A stretch of DNA of 64,000 nt from Deltaproteobacteria bacterium Ga0077550 (GCA_001464385.1 LNFB01000222.1:47733-111732), one strand, 5' to 3'. Shown: positions 42,520-52,015, numbered from the stretch's first letter. Program-made: numbers and translations. The notes: generated from the letters alone by a model not told the origin.

Positions 42520-44298
42520 ATGCGCAGCTCGACTCGATGTGGATCCCCGACGCGGCGTGGTGCGTGGATCGTCGCGGTGTTCCTCACCGGCTGCTATGCC
42601 GGGGCGCACGGCGACGGCGGTGACGCCGGCACGGCGGCCGACGACGGCGACGACACCGGCGCCGACACGGCGGCGGACACCGGCGATGACGGCGTCGACA
42701 CCGATGGGATCCCCAGCGGCTGCGACGCGGACACGCCCCCCGCCGCGGCGCTGCTGCGGATGCACCGCGACAACTACGTCCACGCCCTCGAGTCCGTGTT
42801 CGGCGCGGCGGCGCTCGAGCCGGTCCGGGCGACGATCGAGACCCTGCCCAGCGCGTCGATGGGCGTGTTCGCCACCGAGGTGCCGCCGGTCGGCTTCTCC
42901 GAGGTCTCGGCGTACTTCAACATCGCCAGCCAGCTCGCGTTCGACCTCACCAAGGACGCCGCGAGCCTGACCGCCCTGCACGCGTGCCTCGGCTCCGTGC
43001 CCCCGGGCGCCGACGCCGGCAGCGATGCGTGTCTCGTCGGATTCATCGACACGTTCGGCGCGCGGTTGCTGCGTCGGCCGCTGACCGACGAGGATCGCTC
43101 GCGCTTCGCCGGCGACTTCGCCGTCGGCGGGGCCCACAGCGTCGGTGAGGGCGCGGCGACCGTGCTGGTGGCCATGCTGCTCGATCCGCGGTTCCTGTAC
43201 TTCGTCGAGACCGAGGGCGAGGAGATCGCGCCCGGCGTGCTCGAGCTGACGTCGCACGAGCTGGCGGCCCGGCTCGCGCGCGTGCTGTGGGACTCGGTGC
43301 CCGACGACGAACTCCTCGCCGCGGCGGCGAACGCCGAGGGCGGCCGGCTCGAGGGCGACGCGCTGCGCGACCAGATCGATCGCATGCTCGACGATGAGCG
43401 CGCCCGCGTCGCCCTGTCGCGCTTCGCCGGCAACTGGCTCGCGCTCGATGTCATGCCCCAGCCGTCGGCGGCGCTGTTCCCCGACGCCGACGCCCGCGAG
43501 GCGGCGCGCGTGGCGATGAAGGCCGAGCTGCTCGACTTCATCGAGGCGGTGACGCTCGATCGCGACGGCACCTACGCCGACCTGCTGCTCGATCGGACCG
43601 CGAGCTTCGACGCCCCCGAGCTCGGCCAGATCTACGGCGTCACGCCCGGCCAGGACGTCACGCTGCCCGACGACCGCGCCGGCCTGCTGACGCGCGCCGG
43701 TTGGCTCGCCACCAACGAGGTCATCCGCTCGAACGCCGGTCACATCATCAAGCGCGGGCGCCGGCTCGGCGAGTTCCTGTGCCGTCCGGTGCCTCCGCCC
43801 GATCCCGGCAACTTCCCCACCGAGGATCCCGCCGACCCGGCGACCAACCCGGACGTCGGCATCCGCGAGCGCTTCAACGCCGCGGCGAGCGAGCCGCAGT
43901 GCGCCGGCTGCCACCAGATCCTCGACGGTCACGGCGCGCCGTTCGGGCACTACGGCGCGGCGGGGCAGTGGATCGACGTCGAGCAGATCGACGTCGATGG
44001 CACCGCCGTCGACGTCTCGATCGACGCCGCGAGCATGCTCGAGCTGGACGACGTCGTCGCTGTCGACGGCGCGCGCGCGCTGTCCGAGGCCATCGCCGCG
44101 AGCGATGTCGGGCCGCAGTGCCTCGCCGAGCAGCTCACGCGGAACATCGTCGCGCGACCTCTCGCCGAGTCCGATGGTTGCCTCGAGCAGACCGCCCGGC
44201 TCGCCCTCGCGCCGCAGGACGGCGCGCCCCAGAGCCTGCGCGACACCATCGTCGCCCTGGTGTCCTCTCCCCACTTTCGACAGGTGACGCTGCCATGA
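42520..44298 (+). CDS. DUF1592/DUF1588-type lipoprotein with a CxxCH motif
   Basis: A 592-residue protein: signal peptide with Cys at FLTGC (residue 25 or so), an Asp/Gly/Thr spacer, then the DUF1592 region (FIDTFGARLLRRPLTDED, LLDPRFLYFVE), the DUF1588 region (RAGLLTRAGWLATNE, RGRRLGEFLC) and a CAGCHQ sequence near residue 465, which is a heme c binding CxxCH. This family is common in Planctomycetes and myxobacteria next to DUF1552 genes and is thought to act as a secreted cytochrome-containing enzyme. AAGGAG upstream supports ATG 42520. Its stop overlaps the next ATG (ATGA), so the DUF1552 protein is coupled. Confidence 0.85.
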   Translation: MRSSTRCGSPTRRGAWIVAVFLTGCYAGAHGDGGDAGTAADDGDDTGADTAADTGDDGVDTDGIPSGCDADTPPAAALLRMHRDNYVHALESVFGAAALEPVRATIETLPSASMGVFATEVPPVGFSEVSAYFNIASQLAFDLTKDAASLTALHACLGSVPPGADAGSDACLVGFIDTFGARLLRRPLTDEDRSRFAGDFAVGGAHSVGEGAATVLVAMLLDPRFLYFVETEGEEIAPGVLELTSHELAARLARVLWDSVPDDELLAAAANAEGGRLEGDALRDQIDRMLDDERARVALSRFAGNWLALDVMPQPSAALFPDADAREAARVAMKAELLDFIEAVTLDRDGTYADLLLDRTASFDAPELGQIYGVTPGQDVTLPDDRAGLLTRAGWLATNEVIRSNAGHIIKRGRRLGEFLCRPVPPPDPGNFPTEDPADPATNPDVGIRERFNAAASEPQCAGCHQILDGHGAPFGHYGAAGQWIDVEQIDVDGTAVDVSIDAASMLELDDVVAVDGARALSEAIAASDVGPQCLAEQLTRNIVARPLAESDGCLEQTARLALAPQDGAPQSLRDTIVALVSSPHFRQVTLP

Positions 44299-45788
44299 CC
44301 ATGCCCCACACGATCGGACGGCGGCGGTTCCTCCTCGGGGCCGGCGGCGCGGCGCTGGTGATCCCGACCCTGTCCTCGCTGCTCGGTCGCGACGCCGAGG
44401 CCGGCGAGGCGGCGCCGAACCGCAACTTCATCAGCTGGCGGATCAGCAACGGATTCTACGGCCAGCACTGGTTCCCCAGCGCGGCCGCGCTCGCGGGCCT
44501 GCAGACGGTCGGGCCCAACGCGCGCGAGCTGGCGCTCGGCGACATCGCCGGGCCCGTCTCGCCGATCCTGGACGCGGGCTTCGATCCGTTCCGCGACAAG
44601 GCGATCCTGATGCGCCACATCGATCGCCTCGACTGGGGCGATCACAACGACGCCAGCGGGCTCCTGGGCTGGTCGAACGGGGCCGCTGCCCTCGACGGCG
44701 TCGACATCGCGTCGCTGCCCCCGTCGATCGACCAGCTCATCGCGCAGAAGCTGGGCGGCGGGACGGTGCCGCTCAACCTCACCGTGCACTGGTCGACCGA
44801 GGGGCGCTCGGCGTCGTTCTCGACGACGGGCTCGGGGCAGCTCGTGGCCGAGCCGGCGCTGTTCCCCGATCAGGCGTTCGCGCAGCTCTTCACCAACTTC
44901 GACGTCGACGACACCGCCCTTGCCCGGCTGCGGGCCCAACGGCTGACGATGGTCGATCGCGTGCTCGATCACTACACGAGCCTGCGCAATCATCCCCGGC
45001 TGTCGGCGGCCGACCGCGCGGCGCTCGATCAGCACATCGAGCACATGCACACGCTCGAGACCCAGCTCGCCAACCCCATCGAGTGCGGCCCGCCGGAGCA
45101 ACCCGCGGCGTACGAGTACGCGCCCGAGGCCATGAACGCCGCCGCGCAGGCCCAGGTCGACATCGCCGTGGCGGCGCTGCGCTGCGGCCTGGCGCGCGTG
45201 GTGAACTTCTACCTCGACCCCGACACCCTGCTGAACGAGGCGGTGCACGGGGTGATCGGCGGTCACCACGGCGCGTCGCACGACAGCAGCCCCGCGGCGG
45301 TCGACAGCATCCTCAACGCCCACCGGTGGACGATGGGCTACCTGTTCGACTTCCTCGGCAAGCTCGACGCCACGGTGAAGCCCGACGGCACGACGCTGCT
45401 CGACGACTCGCTCGTGCTGGTCAACAACGAGATCGGCAACCAGTCGGGGGGCTCGGGCGGCGAGAGCCCGGGCGACTACGACAACAACCACATCGGCGTC
45501 GACGTCCAGGTGATGCTGGTCGGATCCTGCGGTGGCGCGCTGCGGACCGGCAACCTGCTCGACTTCCGCACCGACTTCACCCGATCGCGGTGGTCGGAGT
45601 ACATCGGCACCGCCTACAACCGCGTGCTCATCAGCTGCATGCTGGCGATGGGGCTCGAGCCCGACGACTGGGAGGTCGGCGGCCAACCGGGCTACGGCGA
45701 TCTCCGGGGCGCGCAGTACGACATGACGCCGCTCGACCAGGTCGTGATCGGCGACATGCGGGCGTACCTGCCGGGCCTCGAGGCCTGA
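44295..45788 (+). CDS. DUF1552 protein with twin-arginine-like signal
   Basis: A 497-residue exported protein. The N-terminus GRRRFLLGAGGAALVIPTL fits a Tat signal (R-R-x-F-L), suggesting folded export with a cofactor. The body matches DUF1552 (ISWRISNGFYGQHWFP, HHGASHDSS, NNEIGNQSGGSGG, DYDNNHIGV). It always partners a DUF1592-type gene and is located directly after one here (4-bp overlap), so the two probably form one extracellular enzyme system. Catalytic residues are not established for this family; the conserved His/Asp in the HHG and NNHIG segments are candidates. Confidence 0.87.
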   Translation: MTMPHTIGRRRFLLGAGGAALVIPTLSSLLGRDAEAGEAAPNRNFISWRISNGFYGQHWFPSAAALAGLQTVGPNARELALGDIAGPVSPILDAGFDPFRDKAILMRHIDRLDWGDHNDASGLLGWSNGAAALDGVDIASLPPSIDQLIAQKLGGGTVPLNLTVHWSTEGRSASFSTTGSGQLVAEPALFPDQAFAQLFTNFDVDDTALARLRAQRLTMVDRVLDHYTSLRNHPRLSAADRAALDQHIEHMHTLETQLANPIECGPPEQPAAYEYAPEAMNAAAQAQVDIAVAALRCGLARVVNFYLDPDTLLNEAVHGVIGGHHGASHDSSPAAVDSILNAHRWTMGYLFDFLGKLDATVKPDGTTLLDDSLVLVNNEIGNQSGGSGGESPGDYDNNHIGVDVQVMLVGSCGGALRTGNLLDFRTDFTRSRWSEYIGTAYNRVLISCMLAMGLEPDDWEVGGQPGYGDLRGAQYDMTPLDQVVIGDMRAYLPGLEA

Positions 45789-45792
45789 GCCA

Positions 45793-46839
45793 TCACCCGG
45801 CCGGCGCGATGTAGTTCTCGCAGGCCAGATCGATGATGTCGATCGCGTCCTCGAAGTACGGCGCGTAGTCGTCGACGCAGATCGGGACCTTGAAACCGTT
45901 GGGGCCCCAGAGGTCGGTGAACGCGGCGACCTCGGCCGAGGCCCCGAAGCCGCAGATGTTGCCCGGGAAGTCGCTGATCGAGACCACGACCACGTTCTCG
46001 GGCAGGTTGAACTTCGCCTCGACGACGTTCTCGTAGTACTGCATCGGCGTGCCCGGCGAGTTGTCGAACTCGTCGCCGATCATCACGATGACGAGCAGTG
46101 CGTCGTCGCGGATGAAGCCCTCGTTGCACTCGCCGTTGCCGCCGACGAGCTGCTGCACGACGCCGTTCATCGCCGCCAGGGGTTGCTCGTTGCCGCTGCC
46201 CGAGACGCCGACCGTCGCGGCGCAGCTGAACGTCTCGACCAGGTCGTCGTTGTCGGTCATGTAGTTGGCGCCGTCGGCGTACGGGCCACACTGCATGTTG
46301 CTCGACGAGGCGCCGCCGGTCTGCACGACCAGGGACGAGAGCTGCTGGCACTCGGGCACGTTGAACGCATAGGCGTCCGTCGTGACCACGCCGACGTGGT
46401 ACGAGTATGCGTTCTCGAGCGCGTTCTGGATCCCGTCGATGAACGCCGGGAAGTTGTTCACGAGGTTGGCCTGATACGCGGCCATGCTGCTCGAGTTGTC
46501 GATCACGAAGACGAAGTCGACCTTGTCGCAGCCCATCTTCGACACGAACAGATCGGGGATGCCGCCGACATCGAAGTAGGGCGTCATCGTCTCGCCCACG
46601 CCACTTTCCTGTGCCGAGGAGGTGTCGGTGGACAGCGTGGTGGCGACCGCGCTCGTCGACGTGTCGGCGACGTCGGTGGTGCTCGGTCCGCCCGAGGTGC
46701 TCGGTCCGGGATCGGTCGCCGACGTCGCTGCGGCGCCGGTGGATCCGCTGGTCCCGGCCGCATCACCGACGGCGGAGCCGCAGGCGAGGGCGGGGATCGA
46801 ACACAGGGCGACGCAGAGCGGATGGAAGCGGGGGCCCAT
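45793..46839 (-). CDS. von Willebrand factor A lipoprotein
   Basis: A 348-residue lipoprotein: MGPRFHPLCVALCSIPALAC (Cys20), a Ser/Thr stalk of about 70 residues, then a vWA domain with MIDAS sequence VIDNSSSMAAYQ and the later DDALLVIVMIGDEFD. Cysteines in the domain (PECQQLSS, NMQCGPY, GECNEGF, FPGNICGFG) suggest disulfides. It binds a partner by a metal-dependent site; the ligand is unknown. It converges on the DUF1552 gene with a 4-bp gap. A second vWA lipoprotein of different architecture is at 28367. Confidence 0.87.
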   Translation of the reverse strand: MGPRFHPLCVALCSIPALACGSAVGDAAGTSGSTGAAATSATDPGPSTSGGPSTTDVADTSTSAVATTLSTDTSSAQESGVGETMTPYFDVGGIPDLFVSKMGCDKVDFVFVIDNSSSMAAYQANLVNNFPAFIDGIQNALENAYSYHVGVVTTDAYAFNVPECQQLSSLVVQTGGASSSNMQCGPYADGANYMTDNDDLVETFSCAATVGVSGSGNEQPLAAMNGVVQQLVGGNGECNEGFIRDDALLVIVMIGDEFDNSPGTPMQYYENVVEAKFNLPENVVVVSISDFPGNICGFGASAEVAAFTDLWGPNGFKVPICVDDYAPYFEDAIDIIDLACENYIAPAG

Positions 46840-46938
46840 GGTCGGCTAGCATGCCCGATCCCGCGGTCCCACGCGCGGCGGCGTGGACGCCGGGCCCGCG
46901 CGCCCTCGGCGGCCGTCGTCGTGCGATCCTGCGGCTCG

Positions 46939-49149
46939 GTGACCACGACCACGCGCGCGACGTTCTGCCGGATCTGCGAGAGCCTCTGCGGGCTCGAGGT
47001 CACGCTCGAGGACGAGCGCATCGTCAAGATCCGGCCCCACGATGGACACGTGGCGACCGCCGGCTTCGCCTGCGTGAAGGGCCTCTCCCAGCACGAGCTG
47101 TACGGCTCGCCCGATCGCCTGCAGTTCCCGCTCGAGCGGGGCGAAGACGGCGTCCAGCGCCGCGCGAGCTGGGATCGGGCGAACGCCGACATCGGCGCGC
47201 GTGTCCGGCAGATCCGCGAGCGCCACGGCGCCGACGCGATCGCGATGTACGTCGGCACCGCGGCCGGCTTCAGCGCGCTGCACCCGATCTTCGCCCAGGG
47301 CTTCATGCTGGGGCTGGGGTCGCGCAGCAGCTACAGCTCGGCGACGCAGGACTGCGCCAACAAGTTCGCGGTCGCGCAGCACATGTACGGCTTCGCGTTC
47401 ACCCAGCCGTTCCCCGATCTCGATCGCACGGGGTGCCTCGTGGTCGTCGGCGCCAACCCGGCGGTCAGCAAGTGGAGCTTCCTGCAGGTCGCGAACCCGG
47501 TGCAGCGGCTGAGGGCGATCACCGCGCGCGGCGGCAAGGTGTGGATCGTCGATCCGCGGCGCACCGAGACCGCGGGCGCGACCGGTCGCCACGTGTTCAT
47601 CCGCCCGGGCACCGACGTGTTCTTCTACCTCGCGTTCGCGCACGAGGTCCTGCGTCGCGGCGCGATCGATCGCGCGCGGCTCGGCGCGCACACCACCGGG
47701 CTCGATCACCTCGAGGCGCTGGTGCAGGCGTGGACGCCCGAGCGAGGCTCCGCGGTCACGGGCATCCCCGCCGAGATCCTCGGCGAGATCGTCGACGACT
47801 ACCTCGCGGCCAGCGGTGGCGACGGCGCCGCGCTGTACAGCTCGACCGGCGTGAACATGGGCCGCGGTGGCACGCTCGGGTTCTGGTTGCAGGAGTGCAT
47901 CAACGCGATCGCGGGCAACCTCGATCGGCGCGGCGGGACGCTCGTGGGCAAGGGCGTGCTCGACTTCCCCAAGTTCGCGGCCAAGCGTGGGCTGCTCGGC
48001 CGGGCCGATCGATCGCGCGTCGGTGGATTCCCCTCCGTGAACGACGCCTTCCCCGGGGGGCTGCTCGCCGACGAGATCCTCACGCCCGGCCGCGGGCAGA
48101 TCCGGGCGCTGTTCGTGACCGGCGGCAATCCGCTGCTGACGATGGCCAACAGCGGGCGGCTGCGCGAGGCCTTCGCGTCGCTCGAGCTGCTGGTGGTGCT
48201 CGACATCCTGCCGAGCGAGACCGCGACGATGGCCCACTGGGTGTTGCCGTGCACGTCGCCGCTCGAGCGGCCGGATCTGCCGTTCTCGTTCCCGTGCCTG
48301 CTCGGCATGCAGTCGCGGCCGTACGTCCAGGCGACCGAGCGCGTGCTGGCGCCCGCGGGCGAGTCGCGCGATGAGGCCACCATCTACGTCGATCTCGCCC
48401 GGGCCGCGGGCGCGCCGATCTTCGGCTCGCGCGTGGCGCAGCGCTTGTTGCAGTGGAACCGCCGGCGGCGCGACGGCGATGGCTACGCCTCCGTCGATCA
48501 GCGCGGTGTGCTGTCGCTGATGCTGCGGCTGGGCGGCCAGGGCGGGTTCGCGACGCTGGCGAAGCGGGGCGAGGGCGTGCTGCGGCCCGATCACGCCGGC
48601 GGCGACTTCCTCGGCCGCCGCGTCTACACGTCGGACGGCAAGGTCGCGCTGTTCCCCGCGGTGCTCGGCGCGGCCGCGGCGACGATCGACGACGAGTACG
48701 CCCGCGAGCTCGCGGGCCGCGATCAGCTGAAGCTCATCACGCGTCGCGCGATCACCACCCACAACAGCTGGACGCACAACCACGTCAAGTTCGTGCAGGG
48801 TGATCGCGCCACCAACTGGCTGTACATGCACCCCGACGACGCGCGCGCGCGCGGGCTCGACGATGGTGACCTCGCCGACGTGCGGACCGCGGTCGCGTGC
48901 GTGCGGGTGCCGGTGCGCCTGCACGACGCGCTGATGCCGGGCACGGTGGCGCTGCCCCACGGCTGGGGCCACCAGCTGGCGCCGGGCCTCGGGATCGCGA
49001 GCCGCACGCGCGGCGTCAACGTCAACCTGCTGGCCGCGGACGGGCCGGGCGAGATCGATCCCGTCTCGGGGATGTCGCGCCTGACGGGCCTGGTCGTCGA
49101 CGTCGGGCCGGCGGCCGGCCAGCAGGCGGCGACCTGGTCGGGGATGTGA
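46939..49149 (+). CDS. Molybdopterin-dependent oxidoreductase
   Basis: A protein of about 736 residues of the MopB/DMSO-reductase superfamily. It opens with Cys10-x2-Cys13-x3-Cys17 (FCRICESLCGL) and a fourth Cys45 (FACVKG), ligands for a [4Fe-4S] cluster. Cofactor-binding sections follow: CLVVVGANPAVSKW, VDPRRTETAGAT, LFVTGGNPLLTMAN and the C-terminal NSWTHNH and ALPHGWGHQL. No Tat signal is seen, so it is cytoplasmic. The true start is unclear: GTG 46939 is used, with GTG 46921 as alternative. No partner subunits are adjacent, and the substrate is unknown. Confidence 0.87.
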   Translation: MTTTTRATFCRICESLCGLEVTLEDERIVKIRPHDGHVATAGFACVKGLSQHELYGSPDRLQFPLERGEDGVQRRASWDRANADIGARVRQIRERHGADAIAMYVGTAAGFSALHPIFAQGFMLGLGSRSSYSSATQDCANKFAVAQHMYGFAFTQPFPDLDRTGCLVVVGANPAVSKWSFLQVANPVQRLRAITARGGKVWIVDPRRTETAGATGRHVFIRPGTDVFFYLAFAHEVLRRGAIDRARLGAHTTGLDHLEALVQAWTPERGSAVTGIPAEILGEIVDDYLAASGGDGAALYSSTGVNMGRGGTLGFWLQECINAIAGNLDRRGGTLVGKGVLDFPKFAAKRGLLGRADRSRVGGFPSVNDAFPGGLLADEILTPGRGQIRALFVTGGNPLLTMANSGRLREAFASLELLVVLDILPSETATMAHWVLPCTSPLERPDLPFSFPCLLGMQSRPYVQATERVLAPAGESRDEATIYVDLARAAGAPIFGSRVAQRLLQWNRRRRDGDGYASVDQRGVLSLMLRLGGQGGFATLAKRGEGVLRPDHAGGDFLGRRVYTSDGKVALFPAVLGAAAATIDDEYARELAGRDQLKLITRRAITTHNSWTHNHVKFVQGDRATNWLYMHPDDARARGLDDGDLADVRTAVACVRVPVRLHDALMPGTVALPHGWGHQLAPGLGIASRTRGVNVNLLAADGPGEIDPVSGMSRLTGLVVDVGPAAGQQAATWSGM

Positions 49150-49196
49150 TCGATGGCGGTGGCGGGTTTGGCCGCGCCGCGGCGCATGGCCGGGAC

Positions 49197-50366
49197 ATGC
49201 CCTGCCATCTCCGCTCCGTGACCCCCCTGTTCGCGTCCGTCGTCCTCGCGTCCGCCTGCTTCATGCCCGAGCCCGCCGACGGCGGGGTGACCGCGGAGTC
49301 CGGCGGCAGCGACGACGGCGCGACCTCGTCGCCGGAGCCGACCGGCGGCTCGGATGCGACGGATCCGTCGGATCCCACCGCGCCCACCGACCCGAGCGGC
49401 ACCGATCCGACCACCGACACGGTCGACGACACCGGCGACGACGCGACCGACACCGGCGTGGTGCCCGAGGGCGGTCACGTCGCGTACGTGCTCGAGGGCG
49501 GGCTCTACGTGCAGGACGCGACGCCGGGCACCGAGCCGCGGCTGCTCGGCCCCGAGCTCGACGCGCTCGCGCCGGGCCTCGACGAGAACTTCGTGCAGCT
49601 GTCGTCGGACGGCGCGTGGTTGCTGCTGTCGTCCGAGCGCTTCGATGCCCAGTGCGCGGGCTATGCGTGCCTCAGCGTCGTCGACATCGGCGTCACCCAG
49701 GGCGAAGCGGTGCTCGACACCGACGGAGCGCCGCTCCGCTTCAGCGGCGGCAACGGCGGCGCGATCACCCGCGGCGGCACGGCGATCGCGTTCGGTGCCG
49801 AGGGCGTGCACACCCGCGACCTGCACTGGACCGAGCGCACCGACGCCGGCTGGACCGCGCCCGTGGTGATCACCGCGGATTCGCCCTACGCCTACAACAC
49901 GCTGCCGCGGCTCGACGTGAACGAGCAGCTCGTCGTGTTCGACTGCGGCGACGTCCCGTACGGCGACGTCGGCACCGCGATCTGCGAGGTCGGCATCGGC
50001 GGCGATGGCTTCCGCGTGATCTGGACCCCGGACCAGGTGCCCGAGGGCGGCGGGACGACGGACGTGTTCCTCCACCACCCGAGCTACACGCCCGACGGTG
50101 GGATCGTGTTCGAGGCCTCGTGGACCGGCGAGCAGCTCTGGGTGCTCGCGCCGGGGGCCGCCGCGCCGGTGCTGCTGCGCGCCGATCACCACAACGACAA
50201 CGCGCCGTGCGTGTTGCCCGACGGCCGCGTCGCGAGCCTGTGGCTGGGGCGGCGCGGGAGCTCGGGCGTGCACGAGCTGGCGATCAAGAACGCGGATGGA
50301 TCCGGGGACGGGATGCTGCTCATCGACCGGGACATCTCGGACGTGGGGACCGCGTGCGGGCTGTGA
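49197..50366 (+). CDS. Beta-propeller-like lipoprotein (TolB/WD40-like)
   Basis: A 389-residue lipoprotein: MPCHLRSVTPLFASVVLASAC (Cys21), an Asp/Thr/Ser spacer to about 90, then a beta-rich domain with repeated short strands and Asp/Gly turns (VAYVLEGGLYVQDATPG, GAWLLLSSERFD, GAITRGGTAIAFGAEGV, LPRLDVNEQLVVFDCGD, GGIVFEASWTGEQLWVL). This is typical of PD40/TolB-type propellers. Four to six Cys may form disulfides. It is a plausible ligand-binding surface protein, but no specific partner is seen. It follows the oxidoreductase on the same strand by 47 bp. Confidence 0.72.
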   Translation: MPCHLRSVTPLFASVVLASACFMPEPADGGVTAESGGSDDGATSSPEPTGGSDATDPSDPTAPTDPSGTDPTTDTVDDTGDDATDTGVVPEGGHVAYVLEGGLYVQDATPGTEPRLLGPELDALAPGLDENFVQLSSDGAWLLLSSERFDAQCAGYACLSVVDIGVTQGEAVLDTDGAPLRFSGGNGGAITRGGTAIAFGAEGVHTRDLHWTERTDAGWTAPVVITADSPYAYNTLPRLDVNEQLVVFDCGDVPYGDVGTAICEVGIGGDGFRVIWTPDQVPEGGGTTDVFLHHPSYTPDGGIVFEASWTGEQLWVLAPGAAAPVLLRADHHNDNAPCVLPDGRVASLWLGRRGSSGVHELAIKNADGSGDGMLLIDRDISDVGTACGL

Positions 50367-50369
50367 TGG

Positions 50370-50390
50370 GGTGAGCGTGCGCGCGTCACC
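50370..50390. terminator. Weak hairpin between convergent genes
   Basis: GGTGA at the left and TCACC at the right flank a GC-rich centre that can add further pairs. It lies just after the propeller lipoprotein stop and before the stop of the DUF3667 gene. Modest stem, no U-tract. Confidence 0.35.
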
Positions 50391-50398
50391 TGCCCCGA

Positions 50399-51259
50399 TC
50401 ACCCGTACACGATCGTGAGCAGGAAGGCCGCGCTCACCGCGAGCACCAGCATGCACCCGTAGAGCAGCGCCAGCGCCAGCGCGCGCCACCAGGCCGCCGA
50501 CCACGGCAGCTCCCACGCCGAGCGGAACGCGAGCGTGGTGTGGATCATCGTCGCGAGCACGAGGAGCCCGCCCACGGCTTCGGGGAGCACGGCCTCGAGG
50601 GTGGCGGAAAGGAACCACAGCGCGTGCACGTGCAGCCCGAACACCAGGCAGTCGACATAGTTGTGGCGGACCGGCCGTCGCCACAGCAACAGCTGGACGA
50701 ACACGGCGAACACCGGCATCGCGAAGAACAGCACGCGCGGCACGTGGTTGGTGAGGCCGGTATAGACGCGCTTGCGCTGCTCCGGCGGGGGCAGGCGGGC
50801 GAACTGCTGGGCGCTGTCGCGGATCGTCCAGGCCACGCGCGCCATGAGGCCAGTGTCCCGGTCGAGTGCGGGATCCGCCTCGTCCTCGTCCGGGCCGCCG
50901 TCGTCGACGAGCATCGGGTCGTCGCCGGCGAACGCGTCGGGCGCGACGCAGCCGCGGATCGCGAACACCGAGAAGCAGAGCAGGCTGGTCGCGAGGTACA
51001 GCCGCAGCGGCGAGGTGAAGCGCGCGCGCCGGCCGTGCCGGAACTCCGCGCTCAGCTGGCCGGGATGGCGCAGCAGCATGCCGAGGGTGCGCGTGAGTCG
51101 GCCGTCGAGCAGCAGGCTCTCGACCACGAACTCGCGCAGGATCTCCAACAGCGGCCGGCTCGGATCGCGGGCCCGCTGACCACACTCACTGCAGTACGGA
51201 CCCGCGAGCGCGGCGTCGCAGTTGAGGCAGCGCCCGGTGGGCTGTGCGTCGCTCGGCAT
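50399..51259 (-). CDS. DUF3667-like membrane protein with N-terminal zinc ribbon
   Basis: A 286-residue protein. N-terminal CxxC...CxxC (Cys11, Cys14, Cys23, Cys26: CLNCDAALAGPYCSECGQ) forms a zinc ribbon. The segment RPLLEILREFVVESLLLDGRL and RHPGQLSAEFRHGRRARFTSP is typical of DUF3667. It is followed by about five transmembrane helices (LRLYLATSLLCFSVFAI, VLFFAMPVFAVFVQLLLW, LVFGLHVHALWFLSATL, CMLVLAVSAAFLLTIVYG). Function of the family is unknown. Start ATG 51259 directly before the zinc ribbon. Confidence 0.83.
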   Translation of the reverse strand: MPSDAQPTGRCLNCDAALAGPYCSECGQRARDPSRPLLEILREFVVESLLLDGRLTRTLGMLLRHPGQLSAEFRHGRRARFTSPLRLYLATSLLCFSVFAIRGCVAPDAFAGDDPMLVDDGGPDEDEADPALDRDTGLMARVAWTIRDSAQQFARLPPPEQRKRVYTGLTNHVPRVLFFAMPVFAVFVQLLLWRRPVRHNYVDCLVFGLHVHALWFLSATLEAVLPEAVGGLLVLATMIHTTLAFRSAWELPWSAAWWRALALALLYGCMLVLAVSAAFLLTIVYG

Positions 51260-51327
51260 CGCGGTCCGGGGGAGCGTAGGCCCGGCGCGGCCACGTTGAC
51301 AATCACCGGCCTGTGCGAGCGGGTGAG

Positions 51328-51825
51328 TCAGGGCTGCGAACGTCGACGAGAGGTCTTCTTCTTGGCGGAGGAGGTCTTCTTGGCGGAGGAGGTCTTCTTG
51401 GCGGAGGAGGTCTTCTTCTTGGCGGAGGAGGTCTTCTTCTTCGCCGACTTGCGGGCCGCGGCCTGCTCGTTGCGCGCGAGGGTCTCCTGCGCGCGGAACT
51501 TCGCGATCTTCGCCAGCAGGTGCACGGGCATCGGACCGTCGAGCGGGAAGCGGATCGTCCCCTTGCTCACCGAGTACGGGGCGAGCTCGTCGGCGAAGGC
51601 CTCGAGGAGGCCGTCGGTCGCGGGGTACACCGAGTAGTGCTCCTTCCAGCCGGCGAAGAAGATCATCACGCGACCGCCGAGGCGCAGCGCGGGGATCTGG
51701 TAGCTGATCACCTCCTCGGTGCCGGGCACGGACTTGCGGAAGATCGTGCGGACGCGCTGCAGGATCCGCCGCGCGGCCGGTGGTTGGCGCGCGAGGTAGT
51801 CGTCGATGGTGGGTTCGGCCGCCAT
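51328..51825 (-). CDS. DUF1801 protein with lysine-rich, histone-H1-like tail
   Basis: A 165-residue protein. Residues 1-115 match DUF1801/YdhG-type proteins: IDDYLARQPPAARRILQRVR, VPGTEEVISYQIPALRLGG, FAGWKEHYSVYP, KGTIRFPLDGPMP. This fold is related to frataxin-like YdhG proteins of unknown activity. The last 40 residues are a low-complexity tail of repeated KKTSSA units, rich in Lys/Ser/Thr, like eukaryotic H1 tails and bacterial Hc1/AlgP. It could bind DNA. The start ATG at 51825 is the first that gives the canonical opening. Confidence 0.82.
   Translation of the reverse strand: MAAEPTIDDYLARQPPAARRILQRVRTIFRKSVPGTEEVISYQIPALRLGGRVMIFFAGWKEHYSVYPATDGLLEAFADELAPYSVSKGTIRFPLDGPMPVHLLAKIAKFRAQETLARNEQAAARKSAKKKTSSAKKKTSSAKKTSSAKKTSSAKKKTSRRRSQP
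51353..51437. repeat. Tandem repeats coding the Lys/Ser/Thr tail
   Basis: Units such as TTCTTGGCGGAGGAGGTC are repeated about five times with short in-frame length changes (one or two extra TTC). They lie entirely within the DUF1801 gene and code for alternating KKT and SSA blocks. Copy number is likely to vary by slippage. Confidence 0.8.
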
Positions 51826-52015
51826 TGCGGCGACGACGGTAGCGCACGCCGGTTCACTCGGCGCGGACTACCGCGACAGCGCCGTTTCCCGCGCGTGAAC
51901 GCTGAAGGTGCCTCACTGCGTGTGGATGACCGCCCCGGGGACAGAATCGGGCAGTGAACTTCGGGCAGCCGCGGCGAGGGTGTCACGTCCCGCCAGGCTG
52001 CTCGGTCATCGCAGC

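Noticed and set aside
46183..46938. Upstream extension of the molybdopterin oxidoreductase
   Set aside because: The frame stays open but is a shadow of the opposite vWA lipoprotein gene; the family begins at the first cluster Cys just after 46939.
51353..51437. Repeats in the DUF1801 gene as CRISPR or regulatory array
   Set aside because: In-frame coding repeats with no spacers, encoding the basic tail.
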